A stretch of DNA of 64,000 bases, from assembly GCF_003121405.1 (NCBI RefSeq), contig NZ_QBUY01000005.1, positions 124,001 to 188,000 of the forward strand, in the 5' to 3' direction. Shown here in pieces: positions 38,102 through 45,986 of this stretch; within the stretch, counting starts at the first letter, position 1, and each line of letters starts with the position of its first letter. A program made the position numbers and the translations under genes. The stretch is from Paraburkholderia sp. C35 (GTDB lineage: Bacteria; Pseudomonadota; Gammaproteobacteria; Burkholderiales; Burkholderiaceae). The notes below the pieces were generated by a model that was not told the origin of the DNA, did no database searches, and was given only the letters and a program-made list of their open reading frames with translations.

Positions 38102-38526
38102 GCCGGCAACCCATAAAACAATTTCCAGAGCAGCTCTTCTACCCGGCGCGCGCCGAGCTCGGTCAGCGCAACATCGAGCGGCGCCCGCCCTTCGAGCTCC
38201 GGATGCGGCGTCGACAGGAATTCCCGCGCGTCCTCTTCGTCGTTCCAGACGTAGGCCGTCGTCGCGACGATCCTGGCCAGCCGCTCAGTCTTTTCCGATT
38301 CGTCTGGTGTCAGCCGATCGCGACGTCGCTTATAGGTCGCTTCGGGGATGATGCGGGCAAGTAGCGCACGCCGGGCGTCGGCCCCCTGCGTCGCATGTTC
38401 GACGCCCGCGCGCAGCGCGGACTTGGGCAGGCCGTCGCGGACAAGTGCCTCGAGCTCCGCGAGCGTGTGCGGAACCTGCCGCAGTCCCATGACCGCGGCC
38501 ACTGCTTCAGGCGTAATCAGCGACAT
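38098..38526 (-). CDS. Xre/MbcA/ParS-type antitoxin (DUF2384)
   Basis: 142 aa. An N-terminal XRE-like helical domain (LRQVPHTLAELEALVRDGLPKSALRAG, IIPEATYKRRR) is followed by the C-terminal DUF2384 toxin-binding region (PELEGRAPLDVALTELGARRVEELLWKLFYG). It partners the RES toxin and should repress the operon. GGGAG lies before ATG 38526, and a palindromic operator is 17 bp further upstream. Confidence 0.92.
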   Translation of the reverse strand: MSLITPEAVAAVMGLRQVPHTLAELEALVRDGLPKSALRAGVEHATQGADARRALLARIIPEATYKRRRDRLTPDESEKTERLARIVATTAYVWNDEEDAREFLSTPHPELEGRAPLDVALTELGARRVEELLWKLFYGLPA

Positions 38527-38542
38527 GCGACTCCCGATTAAA

Positions 38543-38580
38543 GTATCAGTTGATACCTAATCATAGCGCAATTGATACCG
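38543..38580. promoter_or_regulatory. Operator/promoter of the RES-Xre locus
   Basis: GTATCAGTTGATAC (38543-38556) is a near-perfect palindrome (6-bp arms). A second copy of its half, TTGATAC, is at 38573-38579. Between them, read on the minus strand, lies a TATGAT -10 candidate. Binding by the Xre antitoxin is the natural inference. Confidence 0.6.
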
Positions 38581-38727
38581 ACCGCAAACCCATCTTCAAT
38601 CTAGCGGGCTCCAGCAGGGAGACTGTCGAGGCGGACACCTCGGCCTCGTTCGTGCCTGTGCGAAACGCTCGAGCAATTAAGCATCCGCTGGCGACAGGAT
38701 GCCGCGTCGGGCACGTGGATTAACCAT

Positions 38728-38834
38728 TTATAGTGCATTGCACAAGCCCGTGCGATCGGTAGGTGCGATCTGACGGTCGTGTTATAGTGCACTGCACAAA
38801 GCCCGTCCGATCGGCAAGTTCGATCAGACGACCG
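38728..38834. repeat. Two tandem 54-bp imperfect repeats with a TGCAyTGCA dyad
   Basis: TTATAGTGCAyTGCACAA followed by a GCCCGTsCGATCGG segment and a GATCwGACGrcCG segment occurs at 38728-38779 and again at 38782-38834. Each copy contains the dyad TGCAyTGCA, similar to the TGC-N-GCA boxes reported for PhaR-type regulators. The pair lies about 100 bp upstream of a small exported-protein gene and may control it. Confidence 0.55.
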
Positions 38835-38937
38835 CGTCCGGCGCTGCCGGGTTGCGGACAGACATGCCGCTGAAGGTGAGTCGATACGCCTGTCAGCTAC
38901 GCCCAGTTTCTGTCTTCACCATCAAGATGAGGTCCCT

Positions 38938-39093
38938 ATGAAATACCTTCCCCGCATCGCCGCGTCTGGCGCACTCCTGGTCGTCGCTCTCGCTATCGTC
39001 ACCTTCGCCCAGATCAAGCTCGCGCCGCAATCCGCAGAAAGCAACCCGCTCGCACGGATCGTCCTGAATGTCGAGTCGCAACTGAACGGCTGA
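38938..39093 (+). CDS. Small single-pass membrane or secreted protein (51 aa)
   Basis: From ATG 38938 (GATGAGG upstream) the frame encodes MKYLPRIAASGALLVVALAI followed by VTFAQIKLAPQSAESNPLARIV and ends at 39093. It has a typical signal or anchor helix and a short polar tail. It is below the usual size cut-off of gene finders. The terminator-like hairpin at 39136-39170 lies 43 bp after its stop and the 54-bp repeats lie upstream, so it forms a complete small unit. Confidence 0.55.
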   Translation: MKYLPRIAASGALLVVALAIVTFAQIKLAPQSAESNPLARIVLNVESQLNG

Positions 39094-39135
39094 GTGACTC
39101 CACCGCTGTATGTAGCCCACGCCCGCAGGCAAAGA

Positions 39136-39170
39136 AAACCCGCCAGGTTCAAAAGAGAACTGGCGGGTTT
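39136..39170. terminator. Strong hairpin between opposing genes, probable terminator
   Basis: AAACCCGCCAG (39136-39146) pairs with CTGGCGGGTTT (39160-39170). The loop can extend the stem further (GTTC/GAAC with one bulged G). T-rich ends occur on both strands (TTTTCTTT on the minus side), so it may work in both directions. Confidence 0.6.
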
Positions 39171-39543
39171 GAACTACTGATTTCGGATTCAGATAGAGGC
39201 AAAGGTAACGGAGTTGTCGCTTGCTCAGGCTCCTCCAGCGACCAGTCAGCCTTCTTGTCCACGGCATCCAACACCTTGGGCAGGTCACCAATCGTCAATT
39301 CAATTCGAGACGCTTCATTGTGGCCTCGTGAGACAAGCAAGCAACATCGGAAACACTCGACAAGAATTCCCCTGATGAAAACACCACGACGTGGATTGAG
39401 GTCTACGGAAAGCAGGTCACAGGTGAGTATCAGATGGTGAGTCAGGGAACGATGGTTCATATCAACAGAAAAAGCGCCAAGAAAACCGCGTTTGGATTGA
39501 AGTCCGGCGCTGCGACTGACACAGGCAGTTGCGACTGGCAATG
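39149..39543. pseudogene. Fragments of decayed coding sequence on both strands
   Basis: On the minus strand, 39330-39149 encodes a protein-like segment (ASRIELTIGDLPKVLDAVDKK) and on the plus strand 39336-39543 another (TTTWIEVYGKQVTGEYQMV, ending TGSCDWQ). Neither has a proper start or a recognised domain, and they abut near 39330, as if two genes had been joined by deletion. They precede the broken ParB-like gene. Confidence 0.35.
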
Positions 39544-39638
39544 ATTCCAGGCGCCTCTGTTCTTCCCGGTGGTGCTAGTAAGCGATCGTTCATCAAGTAT
39601 GGCCGCTCCTTGAGCGGCGCGAGCAGTTCAAGAACTCG

Positions 39639-40205
39639 ATGACCGCCGGGACGACCGCGACCTTTCGCGTCGTCCTCCAAGGACAAACTCGTGACCTGCC
39701 CGTCATCCGCATTCATCAAGACATCCCTAGGTATCGCCTGGAGAATGGGCGCACGGCCTCGGTCCAGGTGGAATACCTCGCCAAGAACCCGACCGCACGC
39801 GAAGACCTCTTCACTGGCGACCCGGAGATGCTCGATGCACAAGAAGCCCAGCATGCGCTTCTGCTGAGTCTCATGCCGACAAGTCGGACCTTCGGAAGTT
39901 CTTCGAGAAACCCGACAACAAGCAAGTCGATCCGATCCTGCTCGACCACGACGGCTTCGTAGTCAACGGCAACCGGCGTCTCTCCACTTGGCGCCACCTC
40001 TACCACCAGGACAAGGTCAAGTATGGCCATCTCGAATATATCGACGTCGTGGTGCTCCCGCAGGTGGATAGCAAGGCCATAGACCGCCTCGAAGATTCCC
40101 GCGAACCCCAAAACGCGCGCCGGCTGGAACACGATTCGGTTCCAACGGTCGCAATCGCTGCAAGTAATCAGCCATTGCGACCGTTAGGATGGCCGATGTA
40201 CCTTT
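39639..40205 (+). pseudogene. ParB/Srx-like nuclease-fold gene with internal frameshift
   Basis: From ATG 39639 the first frame (FRVVLQGQTRDLPVIRIHQD ... AQEAQHALLLSL) breaks at about 39878. Two bases later the sequence continues in another frame as ADKSDLRKFFEKPDNKQVDP then ILLDHDGFVVNGNRRLSTWRHLY and YIDVVVLPQVDSKAIDRLED. The core GFVVNGNRRL matches the ParB N-terminal (ParB/Srx) GxxRxxA-type motif, and the strand IDVVVLP follows in the family order. The frameshift and the abrupt end at 40205 next to a large inverted repeat mark it as a pseudogene or a sequencing error. Confidence 0.65.
40144..40185. repeat. Long inverted repeat (17-bp arms, one mismatch)
   Basis: AACGGTCGCAAT-c-GCTG (40144-40160) pairs with CAGC-c-ATTGCGACCGTT (40169-40185) around the loop CAAGTAAT. 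It has no T-tract. It lies inside the degenerate end of the ParB-like frame and could be an end of a lost mobile element or another recombination signal. Confidence 0.55.
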
Positions 40206-40845
40206 AAGAACGGCCGTCCTTACGTACTGAAATGTATGGCGGAAGCGGGGACGAGTGCAGCCATTATCGGTTCAATACGTGTGGAATTTAGCGAAAGGAC
40301 TTTCTTCCGATGGACGGTCAGAGCGCTGCTGCGCAGAGCGATCTCGGATCGAATTTATTCAAAGGATCAGCGATTCTGTGCAAATTCGATCCGGGCTTTT
40401 CTTTTCAAATCAACGTGGAGCGCACGCGATTTCGTCTCACTGTGAGACTGAAATCGACAGCGCAATGCACGCCAAGACGTCGGACGTGGTCAGTTGACTG
40501 CTTGAAAAGAGCGGTTTTGGGTTGCTGAGGAGCGACAAGTCCTGCTACGAAGTGGCTGCGCTTGGGATGTGGATCGCTAAGGACCCTGAGATTTCATGTC
40601 GAACGCTCGGCGGTGCGTCACTCCATCGCGCATAGCGAGAGGCGGTAATCGTTCGTGGAGCAGTCCGCCTTGTTGGACTCGGATGAAAACGGGCGCTGCA
40701 TATTCAGTTTCTGAAATTGCGTTAGCGTTCTTTCAAGCGAAGCGCGACGAAGCGGCGGTTCGGTTACTTATCTGATCCGAAGCGAGCGGGAACGTGTAGA
40801 TCTGAGGGTTGAGAAGGGGAGCTCGATTGAGCACCCCGTGGGTCA
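40206..40845. other. Gene-free stretch, probably decayed sequence
   Basis: About 640 bp. Short plus-strand segments look coding (for example LLEKSGFGLLRSDKSCYEVA at about 40499-40558) but have no starts or recognisable domains. No intact gene is supported. Confidence 0.35.
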
Positions 40846-41445
40846 CTAGCGCGAGAAGTTATTAGGGAAGAACAGTTTGCCTAGCATCAGTGTAAGCAGA
40901 ATAGCGACGATAAAGACATGAAGCGGCATTGCGCTGATACACCAACGATGCAACCGCGCGGCCGCCTTGGCGAAATGCCAACCTATCTTCTGGCCGAGCG
41001 TCGATTCGGTCGCCAGAATGGGGAGGGACGACCTGCCCGTGACAGCATCCTTCAAGTGGCTGACCTGAAGCTCTACCGCAGCAAGCGCGTCCGTGATTGC
41101 TGTGCTGAAGTTGTGTTCGATCTCTTTCTTCTTGAATTCGACGAGTGTTGCGAGCTCGGCATAACCGTTGAAATGCACTTCTTCGCCCATCTTTTTATAG
41201 CGCTCTTCCCAGATCGGATCATCCTTGATCATCTCGGCGACTCTCGCTATGGCTTCGTCGATGAGCTGTTTCGCGTGTTCCGGCAGCACTCCCTGCTTGC
41301 TAACCGCGCTGATCAGAACCTCCAATTTTTCGGCGGTCTGTGCAGTAGCAGTCTGCGTTGCCTCCAGATTCTGAGTGATCTCGAGAATCTGTTTGTAGAA
41401 GAGTGCTACGCGAGCAGTCTCGATCGTCGGGATGTCGCTGTTCAT
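40846..41445 (-). CDS. Tail-anchored coiled-coil protein, third gene of the Stb/Tra-like operon
   Basis: 199 aa from ATG 41445, whose codon overlaps the stop of the ATPase gene (ATGA). Long helical, coiled-coil-like region (about 10-150), then a single C-terminal membrane helix (PLHVFIVAILLTLMLGKLFF) close to the end, so the bulk is cytoplasmic. No catalytic motif. Its position after a StbB/TraL-like ATPase corresponds to that of StbC or TraM in conjugative plasmids, but similarity is positional only. Confidence 0.6.
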   Translation of the reverse strand: MNSDIPTIETARVALFYKQILEITQNLEATQTATAQTAEKLEVLISAVSKQGVLPEHAKQLIDEAIARVAEMIKDDPIWEERYKKMGEEVHFNGYAELATLVEFKKKEIEHNFSTAITDALAAVELQVSHLKDAVTGRSSLPILATESTLGQKIGWHFAKAAARLHRWCISAMPLHVFIVAILLTLMLGKLFFPNNFSR

Positions 41446-42251
41446 GAGCAATCGACTTGATGGTTACGTCTGAGATCTTCAACAAGTTTTTCGGTAGCTG
41501 GTTCGGCGATATCAATATTCAGCGCGTCCCAGGCGGGGTCTACATATCTGGAGGCCTGACGCACCATCGTCTGCATCAGGGCATTGTTCGCGGCTTGCTC
41601 AATAGCTCGCGTTTCCTGCGCAATAGTGGCTTCGTTAATCTTGGCATCATAGTCAGTATGGTCGCTACGTACGCTCGACCAGCTGCGGGTTGCCGAGGCG
41701 AGAACCGAGAAGACCTCCAGTTCCGGGATCCAGCAGTTCGGATTGAGTTGAATCCGGCCATCCTGCCCGGCGAAAGCGAACAGGCGTGGAAAGTATTGTT
41801 CGATGGGCGCGTTGGTCCGGGCTTTGTCGACCTTGTTAAACACAACGCGAATTCGGGCGGGAGCAATTCCCACGACGTCGAGAAGGGTTTGCAACGTGGT
41901 AATGGTTTCGGTCTCACCACGCACTTTCTGCGTCGCGGGGACTACGACGTAGTCGAACTGCTCATGACCACCGGATTTAATGAGATGGTCGATGAATTTC
42001 TCGACGTTCGATGCGCCGATGTCTGCGATGACGTTGCCGAGCGCTGAGTACCTGCGAAAGTCTGTATAGAATTCTGTGTACTCAGCTGCGTTGTATCGAT
42101 GGACCCGCAGATCATAGGCCGACGCATCAAGGTTGCTGCTTTCGACGGACAGGAGCTCGCCACCAGTGCGCGGATGAATCAGGCAACCCGCGATGGTGCT
42201 TTTGCCGACGCCGCCGAAACTATGGATGATCAGGATCTTCTTTCCGCTCAT
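41442..42251 (-). CDS. StbB/TraL-like ParA-superfamily ATPase
   Basis: 269 aa. The N-terminus KKILIIHSFGGVGKSTIAGCL carries a Walker A motif (GGVGKST, about 13-19), followed by VIADIGASN as the Walker A' strand and VVFNKVDKA, where the third strand ends. This is the layout of the plasmid StbB/TraL ATPases, ParA relatives involved in plasmid localisation and conjugation. It starts inside the upstream DNA-binding gene (32-bp overlap) and its stop overlaps the next start, so all three genes form one translational unit. AAGGACAGTC precedes ATG 42251. Confidence 0.8.
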   Translation of the reverse strand: MSGKKILIIHSFGGVGKSTIAGCLIHPRTGGELLSVESSNLDASAYDLRVHRYNAAEYTEFYTDFRRYSALGNVIADIGASNVEKFIDHLIKSGGHEQFDYVVVPATQKVRGETETITTLQTLLDVVGIAPARIRVVFNKVDKARTNAPIEQYFPRLFAFAGQDGRIQLNPNCWIPELEVFSVLASATRSWSSVRSDHTDYDAKINEATIAQETRAIEQAANNALMQTMVRQASRYVDPAWDALNIDIAEPATEKLVEDLRRNHQVDCS

Positions 42252-43014
42252 TTGACTGTCCTTCAGAATTGGTAATCACGCCCGTGGGGATGGTCCCTGC
42301 CTTCAGCCCTTGTACATATTCACGCACGGCCTCCTGGTTCTCAGGAAGGTACGGGTCCCAGTGTTTAATCTTGCCCTGCACGCGGCGCTCGTCTTCGAAC
42401 GGCTCCAGTTGAGTTCGCACGCGTGTATCCCGATCATAGTGAACGCTCGTGGTGCCACTCGTATCGAAAGTACGGGTGTTTTCGCTTTCATTCGTGGCGT
42501 CACTGGGTTGCTCCTGCAAATCTCCTTTGTTTTCACATCCGGGTTCTCGACCACGAGACTCTTCTGCTGGATCTGCTGGCCGAATAGTCGCCATAGGGTC
42601 GCGGGCAGTGAGGGAGTGATTGCCCGGTGCAACTCTTGGTTTCGGCTCTTCAGCGGGCAAAATCGCGTTTGCTTTGGGACTTTCCTGCTTGGTCGAGTCC
42701 GCCAGGTGCTCTGCAGTCGAATCGCCCTCGTGTTGCGATGATCGAGCCGGTTCTTCTTGCAAGGCTGCGGGACCCGAAGCATCGCGGTGCTGTGAGCGGG
42801 CCACCTTTTTATTTGGGGAATAGCGCTCCGGGTGGCGCAGGAAATATTTGACCACCCCGTTCTTTGTGGCCGGAACACTGTTTAGAACCAGGAATTTGGC
42901 GATGTTTCGTGCACTCACGCCGCGTGATCTCAACAGGCGGATCTCTGCATCGAACTCACTTATTTTTGTGCGCGGCTCGAAGTGCTCGGACGCAAGGAAC
43001 TCTTCTACTTTCAT
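42220..43014 (-). CDS. StbA/TraK-like DNA-binding protein with long disordered linker
   Basis: 264 aa from ATG 43014 (GAAAGAA upstream). The upstream GTG 43095 is less likely. Residues about 17-65 form a helix-turn-helix-like domain (KISEFDAEIRLLRSRGVSARNIAKFLVLNSVPATKNGVVKYFLRHP), the sort found in StbA and in relaxosome accessory proteins. Next is a charged low-complexity region (about 70-215, rich in Glu, Ser, Pro and Gln) and a short C-terminal domain (IKHWDPYLPENQEAVREYVQGLKAG). It is the first gene of the operon and lies directly downstream of the phased repeat array, the arrangement expected for a protein that binds that array. Confidence 0.65.
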   Translation of the reverse strand: MKVEEFLASEHFEPRTKISEFDAEIRLLRSRGVSARNIAKFLVLNSVPATKNGVVKYFLRHPERYSPNKKVARSQHRDASGPAALQEEPARSSQHEGDSTAEHLADSTKQESPKANAILPAEEPKPRVAPGNHSLTARDPMATIRPADPAEESRGREPGCENKGDLQEQPSDATNESENTRTFDTSGTTSVHYDRDTRVRTQLEPFEDERRVQGKIKHWDPYLPENQEAVREYVQGLKAGTIPTGVITNSEGQSNERKEDPDHP

Positions 43015-43205
43015 TTCTTTCGATGTCTCTTTAGGGAGATATGTGCCTGGCCTTTGAATAGTCCATGCATGAGCAGTTTGCTGGATCTCCCGCACAAGGC
43101 GTCGGAGAAATGTGAACCCATTTAGTGCGCCATTTTAAGAATCGGCCGCAAGCAAGGTCCGTGATGCCGTATCGGTGTGCTGTGGGTGCCCCACTGCTGC
43201 CGTTC

Positions 43206-43502
43206 GATGCCATGTCGATGACGTAGCGATTCCACCACGGAGTGGCATCGGTGCCATGTCGATGCCGTGCGATGCCGAGGAAAGTGCCACTCCGATGTCA
43301 CATCGATGCAGTTCCGATGCCGGATCCATGCCACATAAAAGCTGTCTCGATGCCACACAAGGCCATCGCGATGCCGGCTGATGTCACATCGGTGCCACGT
43401 GGATACCATTTGATGCCGAGGGGTCCACAGTGATGCCATGACGCCGCCGCGTTGCTGCCGTCCAATGCCACACCGATGCCACACCGATGCCATAGGGCTG
43501 CC
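43206..43502. repeat. Helically phased direct-repeat array (GATGCC(A), 10-11 bp pitch), putative partition site
   Basis: The hexamer GATGCC or close variants (GGTGCC, GATGTC, AATGCC, GATACC, CATGCC, GCTGCC) begin at 43206, 43217, 43250, 43261, 43271, 43283, 43294, 43305, 43316, 43327, 43349, 43370, 43380, 43391, 43402, 43412, 43422, 43432, 43454, 43464, 43475, 43486 and 43497. The steps are 10-12 bp or about twice or three times that, so all copies face the same side of the helix over about 27 turns. An extra copy is at 43163. The extended unit is roughly CCGATGCCACA. It lies upstream of the StbA-like gene. The stb site of plasmid R388 also consists of short repeats at 11-bp pitch. Confidence 0.85.
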
Positions 43503-43801
43503 GTTAGGAGGCCGTGCAGAGGCGATGTTGAAGCCTTTTGCCGATGTCTCGAATAGGCGCCGTAGATTTGGTTGCGCGGCGGCCGCTGCCAACAGCTCGC
43601 TCTCAAAATGCGCCATTCGCTCACTGCCCTTGAAGTGCAGTCTGGAGGATTTCTATGTATTGCTAAGCGATTAACGTTTTTCGTTTCGTACATCCCTTGC
43701 AAATGCCAGGTGTCTATGTTTTACTTCGAGCCAGCGCTACTCTGAGGTGTTTAACCCGAGTGCGACAACGAATTAGTCCGGGTCGCGGTTAGGCGGCATC
43801 T

Positions 43802-43898
43802 GTGTTCAGTACTCGCACTGAACACCCCTCAAAGGTTCCGCGGAGTTATCCGCGCGAACGTCGTTTTTTGCATCCGACGCCCTTACGGGCGTTTTTTT
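43802..43898 (+). ncRNA. Candidate structured RNA: three consecutive hairpins ending in a terminator
   Basis: Hairpin 1: GTGTTCAGT (43802-43810) with ACTGAACAC (43817-43825), loop ACTCGC. Hairpin 2: CGCGGA (43839-43844) with TCCGCG (43849-43854), loop GTTA. Hairpin 3: ACGCCC (43877-43882) with GGGCGT (43887-43892), loop TTAC, followed by seven T. All stems are perfect. The segment lies between the leftward Stb-like operon and the rightward integrase gene, with no coding frame across it, so it may be a short regulatory RNA of the mobile element. The promoter is not evident. Confidence 0.45.
43877..43898 (+). terminator. Rho-independent terminator
   Basis: A 6-bp GC-rich stem with a TTAC tetraloop and a run of T residues. 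It ends the RNA candidate. Read in plus direction. Confidence 0.8.
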
Positions 43899-44519
43899 CA
43901 GCCCATAGCGAATCCCCGACATATCCACACAGAGGCAAGGCGCAAACCCTTGACGAGTGCGGCCGAGCGGGTTGTTTGCCTCAACCGTCGTACGACATAC
44001 GCGCTTGGGGGAAACGCATCGGATTCGCAAGAACCGTAGGCGTAACCGTCCTTGGTGGACGGACTACTCACTGGACGCGAGAGCGTCGGGGTGAGTGGGG
44101 TCGCCTTGCCCGCCAGTCATGGCAGGGAAGATCAAACACTGGAGATACGTGCGCTATCTCCGACCGTTCCTCATCGCGAAGGATGGAAGCGCGCAGGATT
44201 GGCTCCCCTTCAAGGGGCCGGCGCCTGGTCTGGTACCAGGTAACCTCGTGACCGTAAGGGCGAGGCTGAGCGGAGTTTTGAGTGGTCAGGCTACCGCCGG
44301 AATGGACATTTTTACGACAGACCGACCATTTCTCATTGTGATATGCGGGAGTTGCTTCCTCCCGGGTGCGCGGAAGATCGCGCATCGAACTCAGACCGGC
44401 GGCGAGACCGGGACGAGGAACGAGCTCCAACGCACAGGTTCGCGGCGTCATTGCGCGAACCAGTCTCCCCATGTCAAACAGAGGCAGAGGGGCGATATTT
44501 CACATTGTGGGAGAGGGAG
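43899..44519. other. Gene-free leader upstream of the integrase gene
   Basis: About 620 bp without a supportable ORF. It contains several dyads, for example GGAGATA/TATCTCC (44141-44161), and must include the integrase promoter. It could also contain the element's attachment site, but no direct-repeat partner was found. Confidence 0.35.
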
Positions 44520-45986
44520 ATGTCTCGCTATAAGTTGAGAAGTACGGGATCGGAACCGCGTGTCGACGATACGCTCGACAATGATCCGGATGGCTGGCGC
44601 AAGCGTGTTGACGCGATTCTGCAAGCCAATATTCGCCGACGCGTGAATGGCCGTGTGGCGGCGCATCGCACGGTAGAGCACAACACGACAGTCATCTTCT
44701 GCGCGTTTGACACGTGGCACAACAAGCTCAACCACAAGGTCAAAAAGCCGCAGAATTTGACCGAGCGCCATGTGCAGGTGCTTGTGCGGTACTGGTACGA
44801 GCAGGGCAAGGCGGCGTCGACGATGAACAACGATCTCTCCGTGATCCGGAAGTTTTACGGTTGGATGGGGAAGAAAGGGGTTGTGCGATCGCTCAGGGAC
44901 TATCTCCCTGACGCACCGGTCGAACGCGTTGAGCGCCGGAACATGGCCGCGACCGGGAACAGGTCAAAGTCCTGGAGCGCAAACGGGATCGACGTCGAGA
45001 AGAAACTCCAGGAGGCGTTTGCGCTGGATGAGCGCTTCGGAATCATTCTTGCGATGCAATTTGCGTTCGGCTACCGGCGCAAGGAAACGATCAGCATTCG
45101 CCCGTGGATCAACGATCTTCGGGCGGTGGGACAGAACGCGTTCATGATGTATGAGCGCGACGGCACCAAGGGCGGGCGGCAGCGGCTGATCCGGCTCGAG
45201 TTCCCTTTTCAGGTATGGGCGCTCGACTATGCGAAATCGCGGATTCCCAAGCGGGCTCATCTGGGGTGGCAAAAAACGCGGCGCGGCCAAGACGCGAAGT
45301 TGCCGTACAGCCTTGAGCGGTACAAGGAATATATGAAGAAGCTCGGCATCTCCAGAAGGGATGTCTTTGTGACGGGCCATGGGGGCCGGGCAGAGTACGC
45401 GGAAAACTGCGCGCTCCTTCGCGGGTTCGTTCCGGCGTCACTCGGTGGGAAGGCAAACCAGATGCCGCGCGAAGACCTAGAGATTCTGGAGAAACAGGTC
45501 AGCGAAAACCTCGGGCACAGCCGCGCCCGGATTACGCGAGATAGTTACTATGGCAGCCCACCGAACACAGATCCGCAAACGGCTGGCTCGGAATCCCCGG
45601 GGGAAAGCGGGAGCGGTGCGTCCACCGGTATCGTCGACAACGCAACGCAGCGAGCGCCGGTTGGGACTGTGACCAGCCTGGAGGAGCGGCTCGCCGCTGC
45701 GGGCGAAGCGCCGAAAGGAGTTCTGGACCTCATTGGTTCCTATTACCGCACGATGCCAGCAGGGCGTGTTCGTCCTGATCCGTCGAAACCACTGGTGCGT
45801 GGTGTCGGCAGGTTTGCAGCCAAAGTCGTCAATGAAAGGGTGAAGGCAGAGCCTGTGAAACGCAAGGGAACGGTGAAGAGCCGCCAGCACGCTGACCGTC
45901 AACTGCGTCTGCCTTTCCGGGACCGGCTGCCAACGATCACGCGCGTTACACGGGGGAAATCTCCGGGCGACGACGTGGACGATTGA
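44520..45986 (+). CDS. Tyrosine recombinase (integrase-domain protein)
   Basis: 488 aa from ATG 44520 (GGGAGAGGGAG upstream). An N-terminal SAM-like DNA-binding domain (about 30-135; VLVRYWYEQGKAASTMNNDLSVIRKFYGWM) precedes the catalytic domain with Arg186 (FGYRRKE), Lys217 (GTKGGR), His287/Arg290 (TGHGGRAEYA), His333 (LGHSR) and Tyr343/344 (RDSYYG), so the active site is complete. A basic low-complexity tail of about 140 residues follows. It resembles the Integrase_1-type recombinases of Burkholderia and Shewanella elements. No adjacent excisionase or tRNA gene is seen. Confidence 0.85.
   Translation: MSRYKLRSTGSEPRVDDTLDNDPDGWRKRVDAILQANIRRRVNGRVAAHRTVEHNTTVIFCAFDTWHNKLNHKVKKPQNLTERHVQVLVRYWYEQGKAASTMNNDLSVIRKFYGWMGKKGVVRSLRDYLPDAPVERVERRNMAATGNRSKSWSANGIDVEKKLQEAFALDERFGIILAMQFAFGYRRKETISIRPWINDLRAVGQNAFMMYERDGTKGGRQRLIRLEFPFQVWALDYAKSRIPKRAHLGWQKTRRGQDAKLPYSLERYKEYMKKLGISRRDVFVTGHGGRAEYAENCALLRGFVPASLGGKANQMPREDLEILEKQVSENLGHSRARITRDSYYGSPPNTDPQTAGSESPGESGSGASTGIVDNATQRAPVGTVTSLEERLAAAGEAPKGVLDLIGSYYRTMPAGRVRPDPSKPLVRGVGRFAAKVVNERVKAEPVKRKGTVKSRQHADRQLRLPFRDRLPTITRVTRGKSPGDDVDD

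Noticed and set aside
40144..40185. Integron attC site
   Set aside because: The outer heptamers do not match RYYYAAC/GTTRRRY fully, and no integron integrase or further cassette is seen; kept only as an inverted repeat worth checking.
43206..43502. CRISPR array
   Set aside because: Repeats are only 6-11 bp with a 10-11 bp pitch and no unique spacers; there are no cas genes. The geometry fits a protein-binding array.
43122..43702. Two minus-strand ORFs of 134-164 codons rich in His, Arg and Trp
   Set aside because: They read straight through the phased GATGCC repeat array; their repetitive WHRC/RHR composition is a by-product of the repeats, and there is no ribosome binding site.
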